Assembly: GCA_944325495.1 (NCBI GenBank)
Contig: CALVAD010000005.1
Coordinates: 1-64,000 of the forward strand
DNA length: 64,000 nucleotides
From: an uncultured Bacteroidales bacterium
GTDB lineage: Bacteria > Bacteroidota > Bacteroidia > Bacteroidales > UBA932
Reading direction: 5' to 3'
Shown piece by piece: positions 1 through 6,279 of this stretch (the first letter of the stretch is position 1; each line of letters opens with the position of its first letter). Position numbers and translations under genes: made by a program. The notes below the pieces were generated by a model. The model ran no database searches. It saw only the letters and a program-made list of their open reading frames with translations, and was not told the DNA's origin.

Positions 1-1
1 G

Positions 2-196
2 AAATACGAGAGCGACATGATAACTGAAAGGGACTATTACAACATCATCGGGACCGCGGAGGAGCGGGGACGAGCCGAGGGAAGACAGGAAGCTTCAGCG
101 GATATAGCGCGAAGCCTGCTTCGGATTGGTATGCCAGATGTTCAGATTGTTGAAATTACCGGCCTGACAGCCGAACAGCTGGCGGCGCTGAAATAA
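2..196 (+). CDS. C-terminal end of Rpn/PD-(D/E)XK nuclease family transposase-like protein (partial)
   Basis: The window opens inside this gene; only the last 64 codons are present, ending with TAA at 194-196. The visible part has a charged ERGRAEGRQE stretch followed by a short helical tail ending in TGLTAEQLAALK. This is the usual C-terminus of the Bacteroidota Rpn-type (PD-(D/E)XK nuclease family transposase) proteins, whose catalytic domain would lie upstream of the window. Such proteins promote RecA-independent recombination in the characterised cases. The family call rests only on the tail, so the function is inferred. A GC-rich hairpin follows the stop. Confidence 0.65.
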   Translation, partial: KYESDMITERDYYNIIGTAEERGRAEGRQEASADIARSLLRIGMPDVQIVEITGLTAEQLAALK

Positions 197-219
197 GCCG
201 CGTCCCCATGAAACAGCAA

Positions 220-249
220 CGCGCCCGAATCCGAGAGGTTCCGGGCGCG
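220..249. terminator. hairpin between converging genes
   Basis: An 8-bp GC-only stem (CGCGCCCG / CGGGCGCG) with a loop of about 14 nt lies between the plus-strand partial gene and the minus-strand MATE gene. There is no strong T run on either side, so it is a plausible but not perfect bidirectional terminator. Confidence 0.5.
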
Positions 250-296
250 ACCAATAAAACAACCAATTATATGAAAATCCTTCTCTGAAAAAGTTT

Positions 297-1676
297 CTAA
301 TGCTGGCCGACAGGGATGCGGTGTCCGGGACGGTTCGGCGATGCAGGCTGCATGAGCCTGTGCAGGATCCAGGTCATGGCGGGAACGAGGAACACGCAGG
401 CGGCTATCCATGCCATGGGGTCACCAAGACATACACCCTTGAAGCCCAGCGCAGGAACCAGCCACAGGCTCGCGGCGATGCGCGCGACCATCTCGAACAC
501 TCCGGACATCATCGCCAGACGGGTGAGGCCGAGCCCCTGGATCGAGTAGCGCAGCACGCAGAGCGTCCCGAGGAAAATCCAGAACGGGCAGGAAGTCTGC
601 AGGAACATCACCGACTTTGCGATTATCTCGCTTTCGGCGGCGTCCACGAACATCCTTGTGAAGTCTCCGGCGAACGCGAACATCACAGCGTTGCCCAGAA
701 GCACATATATCAATATCATGCCGAGGGCGGAGTACAGGCCTTTGCGTATGCGCCGTATCTCTCCGGCGCCGAAATTCTGGCCGCAGTAGGTCGCCATCGC
801 GACTCCGAGGTTCTCGCAGGGGCTGATGAAGAACATCTTGATGCGCATCGCGACAGTGAAAGCCGTCACGGAAGCCGTACCGAGCGCGTTGTTGGCGCTC
901 TGGAGCATGATGCTGCCTATCGCGGTTATCGAAAACTGCAGGCCCATGGGCACGCCTATCGAGAGCAGATGCTTCTGACGCTCCCAGTCGGAAGCCTTCT
1001 CGTCCGCGGACCGGTAGCGCAGTATCTCGAAATGCCTGTACATATAGACATAGCACAGGAGGGCCGATATGGCCTGCGAGATTACCGTCGCAACGGCGGC
1101 TCCTGCGGCGCCCCAGCCGAAATTCACGATGAACAGCATGTCAAGTCCGACATTCAGCAGCGCCGAGAGTATCAGGAAATAGAACGGCGTCCTGCTGTCG
1201 CCGAGCGCCCTGATGATGCTCGCGAGCAGGTTGTACGCCATCGTGAACGGTATTCCGAGGAAGGTGATCAGCAGATACAGATAGGCGTCGTGGAAAATCA
1301 CGCCGGGAGTCTGCATCCAGTGCAGTATGTTCGAGCAGAGCAACGCCGTGATCATGGCCACCGCCAGCGAAATCGCTATGCTCACGCGGAAGCTCGCGGA
1401 CACATATCTGCGCAGCCCGCTGTGGTCTCCTGCGCCGAAGCTCTGGGCGATCGGGATGCCGAAACCTCCCGTGCAGCCGTTGCAGAATCCGAGTATCAGG
1501 AATATCACCGAAGAACCCGCCCCGACGGCCGCGAGAGCGTTCACTCCCACATAGTGGCCTACGATCACTGCGTCAATGAGGTTGTATCCCTGCTGCAGGA
1601 TGCTTCCGAGTATCAGGGGCCACGCAAAACCAAGAATCAAGCGGGAAGGATTCCCGACAGTCATGTTCTTTACCAT
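297..1676 (-). CDS. MATE family multidrug/drug:cation antiporter
   Basis: This 459-residue integral membrane protein has the MATE layout of two similar bundles with about 12 hydrophobic segments. The N-terminus is typical (PSRLILGFAWPLILG, then QQGYNLIDAVIVGHYVG). MATE proteins export cationic drugs or metabolites using Na+ or H+ gradients; the substrate here cannot be read from sequence. The ATG at 1676 is preceded on the minus strand by a TATATTTG -7 box about 84 nt upstream. The gene stands alone and converges with the partial gene at the window start. Length is normal for the family. Confidence 0.9.
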   Translation of the reverse strand: MVKNMTVGNPSRLILGFAWPLILGSILQQGYNLIDAVIVGHYVGVNALAAVGAGSSVIFLILGFCNGCTGGFGIPIAQSFGAGDHSGLRRYVSASFRVSIAISLAVAMITALLCSNILHWMQTPGVIFHDAYLYLLITFLGIPFTMAYNLLASIIRALGDSRTPFYFLILSALLNVGLDMLFIVNFGWGAAGAAVATVISQAISALLCYVYMYRHFEILRYRSADEKASDWERQKHLLSIGVPMGLQFSITAIGSIMLQSANNALGTASVTAFTVAMRIKMFFISPCENLGVAMATYCGQNFGAGEIRRIRKGLYSALGMILIYVLLGNAVMFAFAGDFTRMFVDAAESEIIAKSVMFLQTSCPFWIFLGTLCVLRYSIQGLGLTRLAMMSGVFEMVARIAASLWLVPALGFKGVCLGDPMAWIAACVFLVPAMTWILHRLMQPASPNRPGHRIPVGQH

Positions 1677-1759
1677 AGCCTTGGTCCTTTATCAGTCAAA
1701 ACAACTCCAACGACTGACTCTCAAATAATTAAAACTACTAACTAACCTTTTTGTCGCTG

Positions 1760-1767
1760 CAAATATA
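1760..1767 (-). promoter_or_regulatory. -7 box for the MATE gene
   Basis: TATATTTG on the minus strand fits the Bacteroidota -7 consensus TAnnTTTG. It implies a leader of roughly 75 nt before the MATE start. No clear TTTG -33 box was seen. Confidence 0.5.
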
Positions 1768-1946
1768 CTATATTTTTTAAAATTTTTAATAAATCTTGAA
1801 AAATCTTTTCTTCCGGCCGGGCGTCAGGTGCTGGCGCCATGGCCAGATATCGGGCCGGCGGCCGGTCGCATTTTCGACCCGATATTCCCGTTCCATATCG
1901 CCGCTCCGCATGGTGGACAAATTCGGAAGGCGGACAAGTTTCATGG
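1768..1946. other. non-coding stretch before the RAYT repeat
   Basis: The first 40 bases are AT-rich and the rest is GC-rich with no convincing gene. It contains one small inverted repeat, ATATCGGG at 1847-1854 with CCCGATAT at 1878-1885. Open frames on both strands here are short and look like chance. Confidence 0.4.
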
Positions 1947-2091
1947 TGAAATTCATTGGCTACGGGCACGCCCCTTCGACCCGTCTCCAATACCCCACTG
2001 CGTAGCGGATGGAAGGAATCTCTGTCCATCCGCTACGCCCTGCCGCCTCTCACCACCCCCTATCGGACCATACCGTAGCCAATGAATTTCA
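1947..2091. repeat. 145-bp palindrome-ended repeat, left copy (REP/MITE-like)
   Basis: This copy is identical over 145 bp to 3305-3449 by eye. Its ends are a perfect 19-bp inverted repeat (TGAAATTCATTGGCTACGG and its complement). Inside lies a second perfect 13-bp inverted repeat (GCGTAGCGGATGG at 2000-2012, complement at 2026-2038), so each strand can fold into nested hairpins. The last three bases supply the TGA stop of the RAYT gene on the minus strand. The structure is what RAYT proteins are known to recognise and spread. Confidence 0.9.
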
Positions 2092-3060
2092 GATCAGGTC
2101 CATCACTTCGTCATAGACCAGCCCGCACACTCTGGCGACCTGCCTGGCTGAACTGCCGTAACGCGAGCGCAGCGTCCTTGCCAGTTTCAGCCTCTGCGAA
2201 GCGCTCATGTTCTTCAGGGACGGTTCTCCGAAAAGCTCCATGCCCAGTTCCTTCCGATGCTGCCTCATCTCATTGATCGGAATCGACAGGCGGGACGCCG
2301 TAACCGACAGAGGTCTCAAATCCTCCTCTCTGCTTATTCCCATGAAGTAATTGAAATTCCGACAGGTTCTGAAAATCCTGCCGACCATCTCGAATGCTAC
2401 ATATTCCCCGGGGAAGATCATGCCTCCCGCCGACATCACCTCAGCCTTCCGGGCGAACTTCGTCCCGAAAACCTTCCTCGCTCTCCGCAGACTCATGTTC
2501 ATGATTTCCGGGCCGAAAATTCCTCCGCTCCACAGCGGTGAGGTCCAGCAGTCTGTTTTTCTGAAATACAAGGAACCGCTCGACCACGGATAGTCATACG
2601 GGGTCACCTGCAAACCGGCCACGGTAGGATTCTTTATCACATAGCATATCGCCGTCTTCAGATAATAGTCGTTGTCAATCAGCTGGCTGGTTACCGGAAT
2701 GTTCTTCAATTTCTTATTGTCGCCATGCCTGCGGGCAATCCGAAGAGAAGTCCGCCGCAGATATTCATGGACGAACCCGCCGGTCTCCTTCTCATCACCG
2801 TACAAGACGAAATGCACATGCGTATCCATCAGCACGAACGCGAGAATCACGACCTTGTATTTCATATACACCGCATAAATCCGGTTCATCCCTTCCACGA
2901 AGTCCTGCTCGTCATAGAACATCGTATCCACCGAACTTCCGTCGGTGCAATAATGTCTGCAGTTGGATATCGGGACATTCGTTCCCTTGACATAAGGGAC
3001 GTTCAGCCCCAGATCGGACTCAATCCGCCCGGAAATGTTGAATGAAGTTTTCATATTCAA
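2089..3060 (-). CDS. REP-associated tyrosine transposase (RAYT, HUH Y1 family)
   Basis: This 323-residue protein is a single-strand DNA transposase of the IS200/RAYT class. The HUH metal motif is seen as DTHVHF (His81, His83). The likely nucleophile is Tyr140, in a CYVIKNPTVAGL motif that matches the family's YxxxNPV-AGL signature. A basic C-terminal helical region (about 265-323) is typical of the Bacteroidota branch. A very good promoter precedes it. The gene sits between two identical 145-bp palindromic repeats, and its stop codon is formed by the end of the left one. It appears intact. Base composition is less GC-rich than the dcw genes, consistent with mobility. An alternative start is ATG at 3054. 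Confidence 0.88.
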   Translation of the reverse strand: MNMKTSFNISGRIESDLGLNVPYVKGTNVPISNCRHYCTDGSSVDTMFYDEQDFVEGMNRIYAVYMKYKVVILAFVLMDTHVHFVLYGDEKETGGFVHEYLRRTSLRIARRHGDNKKLKNIPVTSQLIDNDYYLKTAICYVIKNPTVAGLQVTPYDYPWSSGSLYFRKTDCWTSPLWSGGIFGPEIMNMSLRRARKVFGTKFARKAEVMSAGGMIFPGEYVAFEMVGRIFRTCRNFNYFMGISREEDLRPLSVTASRLSIPINEMRQHRKELGMELFGEPSLKNMSASQRLKLARTLRSRYGSSARQVARVCGLVYDEVMDLI

Positions 3061-3073
3061 GTATGTTGGTCGT

Positions 3074-3104
3074 CAAATTTACCAATATTCGCCTTATCCG
3101 CAAA
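3074..3104 (-). promoter_or_regulatory. promoter of the RAYT gene
   Basis: Read on the minus strand this is TTTG, 19 nt, TAAATTTG, an exact Bacteroidota -33/-7 pair. It lies just upstream of the RAYT start, giving a leader of only a few nucleotides. It suggests the transposase is expressed from its own promoter. Confidence 0.7.
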
Positions 3105-3304
3105 ATATCTCATAAGTCACCTCTTCGGAGCGGAGCCAACGAGCGGGTGCGGCAGGCAGTTCTACAGTCGGTCCGGCAGGCAGCCTCGACATTCCCGTTC
3201 GCGATCCCGTTCTGCATTCCCGCCCCGGCATCCCCGTTCCGCATTCTCATCCAACATCTCCGTCCGGGTCCCGCTACGCATTTCAATTCGCATTTATTTC
3301 CATA
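3105..3304. other. non-coding region upstream of RAYT with C-rich degenerate repeats
   Basis: There is no credible gene. From about 3190 to 3290 short related words (CATTCCCGTTC, GCATTCCCGCC, GCATCCCCGTTC, GCATTCTC) recur, a decayed tandem repeat. The stretch lies inside the interval bounded by the two 145-bp repeats. Confidence 0.5.
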
Positions 3305-3449
3305 TGAAATTCATTGGCTACGGGCACGCCCCTTCGACCCGTCTCCAATACCCCACTGCGTAGCGGATGGAAGGAATCTCTGTCCATCCGCTACGCCCTG
3401 CCGCCTCTCACCACCCCCTATCGGACCATACCGTAGCCAATGAATTTCA
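3305..3449. repeat. 145-bp palindrome-ended repeat, right copy (REP/MITE-like)
   Basis: This is the second copy of the element at 1947-2091, in the same orientation and without a difference that I can see. It carries the same 19-bp terminal and 13-bp internal inverted repeats. It begins about 245 bp upstream of the RAYT start, so the two copies bracket the gene as a unit of about 1.5 kb. Perfect identity implies a recent duplication or ongoing homogenisation. Confidence 0.9.
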
Positions 3450-3516
3450 TCACATGGCACGGCAATCCGCCAATGATTCGCGTTCCTTTCGAATCCGGAG
3501 CCGGCCGCCTCCGAGG

Positions 3517-3542
3517 AGGTTCCGCTGCGCTCCATCAATGCT
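3517..3542. repeat. member of a diverged interspersed repeat
   Basis: A 26-bp word beginning AGGTTCCGCTGCGCT matches the complement of 28833-28858 with two differences. Both copies are followed by a related GCCC-CACTGCCG word, so the shared element is probably longer and has decayed. Confidence 0.5.
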
Positions 3543-3571
3543 CCTTCGCCGCGCCACGGAGCATTGCCCGC

Positions 3572-3751
3572 TCACTGCCGGTGTTTCCCGGGATCGTTGC
3601 GCTTCGCTCTGAACGCAAGGTAAAGCTGTGCGGCGGAAATCAGAACCATCACGGCCGACAGAACAGCAATCAGCAGATCTGCCCGGACGATGGAGACTAT
3701 CATCCAGGCCAGAAAGAACAGCAGCGAAACTATGAAGAAGGCTATGCGCAT
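3572..3751 (-). CDS. small two-helix membrane protein, unknown function
   Basis: A 59-residue frame starts at ATG 3751 (MRIAFFIVSLLFFLAWM). It has two hydrophobic segments, about residues 3-22 and 25-47, and a basic polar tail (RAKRNDPGKHRQ). The pattern of membrane helices followed by a positive tail is unlikely by chance and looks like a genuine small membrane protein. It belongs to no family I recognise. Its neighbours are the repeat zone and, divergently, mraZ. No good -7 box was found upstream, which lowers confidence. Confidence 0.5.
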   Translation of the reverse strand: MRIAFFIVSLLFFLAWMIVSIVRADLLIAVLSAVMVLISAAQLYLAFRAKRNDPGKHRQ

Positions 3752-3819
3752 ATCCGGAGTTTCCGCAATTTAACAAAATCCCGCTGCTTGCACAAGAACA
3801 AAACGCAACCCCGATAGCC

Positions 3820-4140
3820 CAACAATCCATCAGCTGTTCACGACCGGACAGCCATATCAACAACTCTCAATAGGACAGTCATGTCAGCAACCAACTGCAC
3901 TGCACCGCACCGGACAGCCACGCCCGCGGCCAACGGGACAGAACGCAGCTCCCGACCATACCCCCGCCGGCAACCCACCCGACCATACCACCGCATAAGC
4001 AACTCCCGACCCGACAACCACACCAGCAACCCACGGAACCCAACAGCCACCCCAGCAATTCACGACCATACCGCCACGCCAGCTGCTCCCGACCCGACGG
4101 CTGCACCGGCAACCCACCCGACACCTACAGCCCCGACACC
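3820..4140. repeat. C/A-rich degenerate tandem repeat tract
   Basis: The plus strand is strongly C and A rich, with recurring words. CGACCATACC occurs at 3953, 3980 and 4073. CTCCCGACCCGAC occurs at 4003 and 4086. CCGGCAACCCACCCGAC occurs at 3967 and 4106. Spacings of 27, 83 and 139 fit a unit near 28 bp, though not every word fits. Minus-strand frames across it encode repetitive G/W/V-rich peptides and are probably not genes. It separates the small membrane gene from the mraZ operator. Confidence 0.6.
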
Positions 4141-4147
4141 GCGTCTG

Positions 4148-4182
4148 TGTAAAAAATTGTAACAAAATGTAAGAAAATGTAA
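4148..4182 (+). promoter_or_regulatory. four TGTAA direct repeats at 10-bp period, candidate MraZ operator
   Basis: TGTAA begins at 4148, 4158, 4168 and 4178, exactly one helical turn apart, immediately upstream of and overlapping the expected -33 region of mraZ. MraZ proteins elsewhere bind tandem short boxes upstream of their own gene (TGGGN repeats with 5-bp gaps in E. coli). Period and position fit that model although the box sequence differs. Binding by this MraZ is inferred. Confidence 0.6.
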
Positions 4183-4191
4183 AATATTATC

Positions 4192-4199
4192 TATCTTTG
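4192..4199 (+). promoter_or_regulatory. -7 box of the dcw operon
   Basis: TATCTTTG matches TAnnTTTG and lies 22 bp before the mraZ ATG. The TGTAA boxes lie directly upstream, where a bound repressor would block sigma contact. Confidence 0.65.
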
Positions 4200-4221
4200 G
4201 CACTGCGTATAAGAAACAACA

Positions 4222-4674
4222 ATGGTCACCTTCATCGGAGAATACACGGCCCGTCTGGACGACAAGGGGAGACTCGTCTTTCCCTCGGCGCTCAAGGCCG
4301 CATTGTCTCCGGGAAGCGACATGAGGTTCGTCGTGAAAAAGGATCTCTTCGAACCCTGTCTCCAGATGTACACTCTCGAGGAGTGGACAAAGCAATCCGA
4401 GCAGGTGAAGAACTCCCTCGACCTTACCTTCAACAAGACACACGCAAAATTCTGGAGAGAATACATGCGCGACCGCGACATAGTCGAACCCGACGCGAGG
4501 TTCGGCCGCATCTCTGTCAGCCGCAGGCTCCTTGACTCGATAGGTGTAGGCAAAGAAGTGGTTTTCTCCGGCAATGACTTCAGGATTGAAATCTGGGCTA
4601 AGGAGAAGTTCGAGGAATCCAGAATTTCAAACGAAGAAATCATTGCCATTGCGGAAAGCCTCTCGCAAAAGTAG
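4222..4674 (+). CDS. mraZ: MraZ, transcriptional regulator of the dcw cluster
   Basis: This 150-residue protein contains two SpoVT/AbrB-like half domains. The first has the family motif DDKGRLVFPS (residues 13-22). The second is weaker, DARFGRISVS (91-100). MraZ forms ring oligomers that bind tandem boxes before its own gene and repress the division and cell-wall operon. It is the first gene of the cluster here, 10 nt before rsmH. The four TGTAA boxes upstream are the likely target. Length and start (MVTFIGEYTARLDDKGR) are normal. Confidence 0.95.
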   Translation: MVTFIGEYTARLDDKGRLVFPSALKAALSPGSDMRFVVKKDLFEPCLQMYTLEEWTKQSEQVKNSLDLTFNKTHAKFWREYMRDRDIVEPDARFGRISVSRRLLDSIGVGKEVVFSGNDFRIEIWAKEKFEESRISNEEIIAIAESLSQK

Positions 4675-4684
4675 AGACTTCGCA

Positions 4685-5914
4685 ATGACTGAATATCATA
4701 AGCCGGTACTGCTGCATCCCAGCGTGGACGCCGTCGTCACGAATCCCGACGGCTGCTATGTCGACGCCACCTTCGGAGGAGGCGGCCACAGCCGCGAAAT
4801 ACTTTCCAGACTTTCGCCCAGGGGGCGGCTCATGGCCTTCGACCGCGACGCCGAAGCCCTGGCCCAGGCGCCGGATGACCCGCGTCTGATACTGATACAC
4901 AACAACTTCAGATTCATTCATAACTATATCCTCCTCGAAGCCGCGGGAGAATCAGCGGCCCCTTCCGGCTCATGTGAAGTCCGGAGACTCGAAGCCGCAG
5001 GAACATCAGCGGCCTCCGGCGCGGAAGCCGGAAGCCTCCTGCCCGGAAACACAGGAGAACCACGGACGCCAGGCAGCAGCACGGAAGGCGGCCGCAGGCA
5101 GCCCGGTTCACCTTCCCAGGCGGCAGGACGGCAAGGAGCAGAAGCTCCGGCCGCGGACAGCCCCGGCGGAACGGAGGATTGTACAAGCAGAATATTTTCA
5201 GGCGGAGCAGACGGAATACTGGCCGACCTCGGAGTGAGCTCACATCAGTTCGACACTGCCGGGAGAGGCTTTTCCTTCCGTTACGACTCCCCTCTCGACA
5301 TGCGGATGAACGCGCAGGGCGGCAGAACAGCCGCCGACATTGTAAATTCTTATACGCAAGAAGAATTGGAGAAAGTCCTCAGGCTCTACGGAGAAGTTGA
5401 CAACGCCCGGAGAATCTCGCAGCTCATAGCGGAGGCGAGATCCAAGGCGCCGATTCTGACTACCGCCGACCTCGACAAGGCGATTGCCTCCGCCCTGCCC
5501 TCATTCGCCCAGCACAAGCAGCTCGCCCGCATCTACCAGGCCTTCAGGATGGAGGTCAACGACGAAATGCGCTCGCTCGAGAAGTTCCTCGACGGCGCGG
5601 CACGCTCGCTGAAGCCAGGGGGCCGGCTCGCGGTGATCACCTACCATTCGATAGAGGACCGCATGGTCAAGAACTTCATCCGCACCGGCAATGTCGGAGG
5701 CCTGGAGCACAAGGACGAGTTCGGGCGCACCGAAGCGCCGCTCAGGGCCGTGAACCGCAAGCCCATAGTACCCGAAGAAGAGGAAATAGCCTCCAACACG
5801 AGGGCGCGCAGCGCCAAGCTCCGGATCGCCGAGAAGCTTCCGGACGCATACGGACATCCCGACATTCGAAGAGCCGGACAGGGAGGCGCAAAGGAAGGAG
5901 GACGCGGGAGATGA
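4685..5914 (+). CDS. rsmH: 16S rRNA (cytosine1402-N4)-methyltransferase RsmH with a large insertion
   Basis: RsmH methylates C1402 of 16S rRNA using SAM. The chosen start MTEYHKPVLLHPSV is the family N-terminus; an upstream in-frame ATG (4574) lies inside mraZ. The SAM motif DATFGGGGHSREIL, ADLGVSSHQFD and the C-terminal AVITYHSIEDR are all present. The protein is 409 residues against about 300 for the family. The excess is residues 83-172, a Gly/Ala/Ser/Pro-rich low-complexity segment between HNNFRFIHNYI and GGADGILADLG. Its DNA contains a 27-bp near-repeat (4934 and 4988, 24/27 identical). The reading frame is kept and the core is complete, so the enzyme is probably active. The ATGA stop overlaps the next gene. 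Confidence 0.93.
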   Translation: MTEYHKPVLLHPSVDAVVTNPDGCYVDATFGGGGHSREILSRLSPRGRLMAFDRDAEALAQAPDDPRLILIHNNFRFIHNYILLEAAGESAAPSGSCEVRRLEAAGTSAASGAEAGSLLPGNTGEPRTPGSSTEGGRRQPGSPSQAAGRQGAEAPAADSPGGTEDCTSRIFSGGADGILADLGVSSHQFDTAGRGFSFRYDSPLDMRMNAQGGRTAADIVNSYTQEELEKVLRLYGEVDNARRISQLIAEARSKAPILTTADLDKAIASALPSFAQHKQLARIYQAFRMEVNDEMRSLEKFLDGAARSLKPGGRLAVITYHSIEDRMVKNFIRTGNVGGLEHKDEFGRTEAPLRAVNRKPIVPEEEEIASNTRARSAKLRIAEKLPDAYGHPDIRRAGQGGAKEGGRGR

Positions 5915-6258
5915 CGGCATGGAAGTTCTCGGACATAGGACGCCTGCTCCGCAACAGCTTCATAGCCGTGCTGAAAGGCGAGTTCCTGCTCAGGCTCAAC
6001 GTAGGGAAGTACTTCGTCCATGTGATGTACACTTTCCTGCTGTTCGCGGTCATAATCTGGCTGAGCCTGATGACCGAAAGCACGATGGCCAGGGTGGAGG
6101 AGGCCAAGGCCGTGCTCAAGGAGCTCGAAATCGAGAACTCCGAACTGACCTACGAGGCCGCCAAGGCCGAAAGGCGCACCACGGTCGAAGCCAGGCTCAA
6201 GGCCCTCGGCTCGGAGGTGGCCGAACCCATGAAACCGGCCGTGGAACTTGACAGATAG
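5911..6258 (+). CDS. ftsL: FtsL-like division protein
   Basis: This 115-residue bitopic protein has a cytoplasmic N-terminus, one membrane helix (about residues 35-54) and a periplasmic heptad-rich coiled coil (MARVEEAKAVLKELEIENSE). FtsL links FtsQ and FtsB-like proteins with FtsW/FtsI in the divisome. The sequence is poorly conserved, as usual; the call rests on topology and position between rsmH and ftsI. It overlaps rsmH by ATGA and ends 21 nt before ftsI. Confidence 0.8.
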   Translation: MTAWKFSDIGRLLRNSFIAVLKGEFLLRLNVGKYFVHVMYTFLLFAVIIWLSLMTESTMARVEEAKAVLKELEIENSELTYEAAKAERRTTVEARLKALGSEVAEPMKPAVELDR

Positions 6259-6279
6259 ACTTGAACCAGAAGACAGAAC

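Noticed and set aside
1941..3457. Target-site duplication around the RAYT unit
   Set aside because: CATGG occurs near both outer flanks but not at the same distance from the repeat ends, and HUH elements usually make no duplication.
3879..4165. Minus-strand repetitive Gly/Trp/Val-rich open frames
   Set aside because: They reflect the C/A-rich tandem repeat read in several frames; no promoter, signal or family.
4574..4684. Longer RsmH start inside mraZ
   Set aside because: The extra 37 residues do not resemble the family and overlap the mraZ coding region; MTEYHKPVLL is the normal N-terminus.
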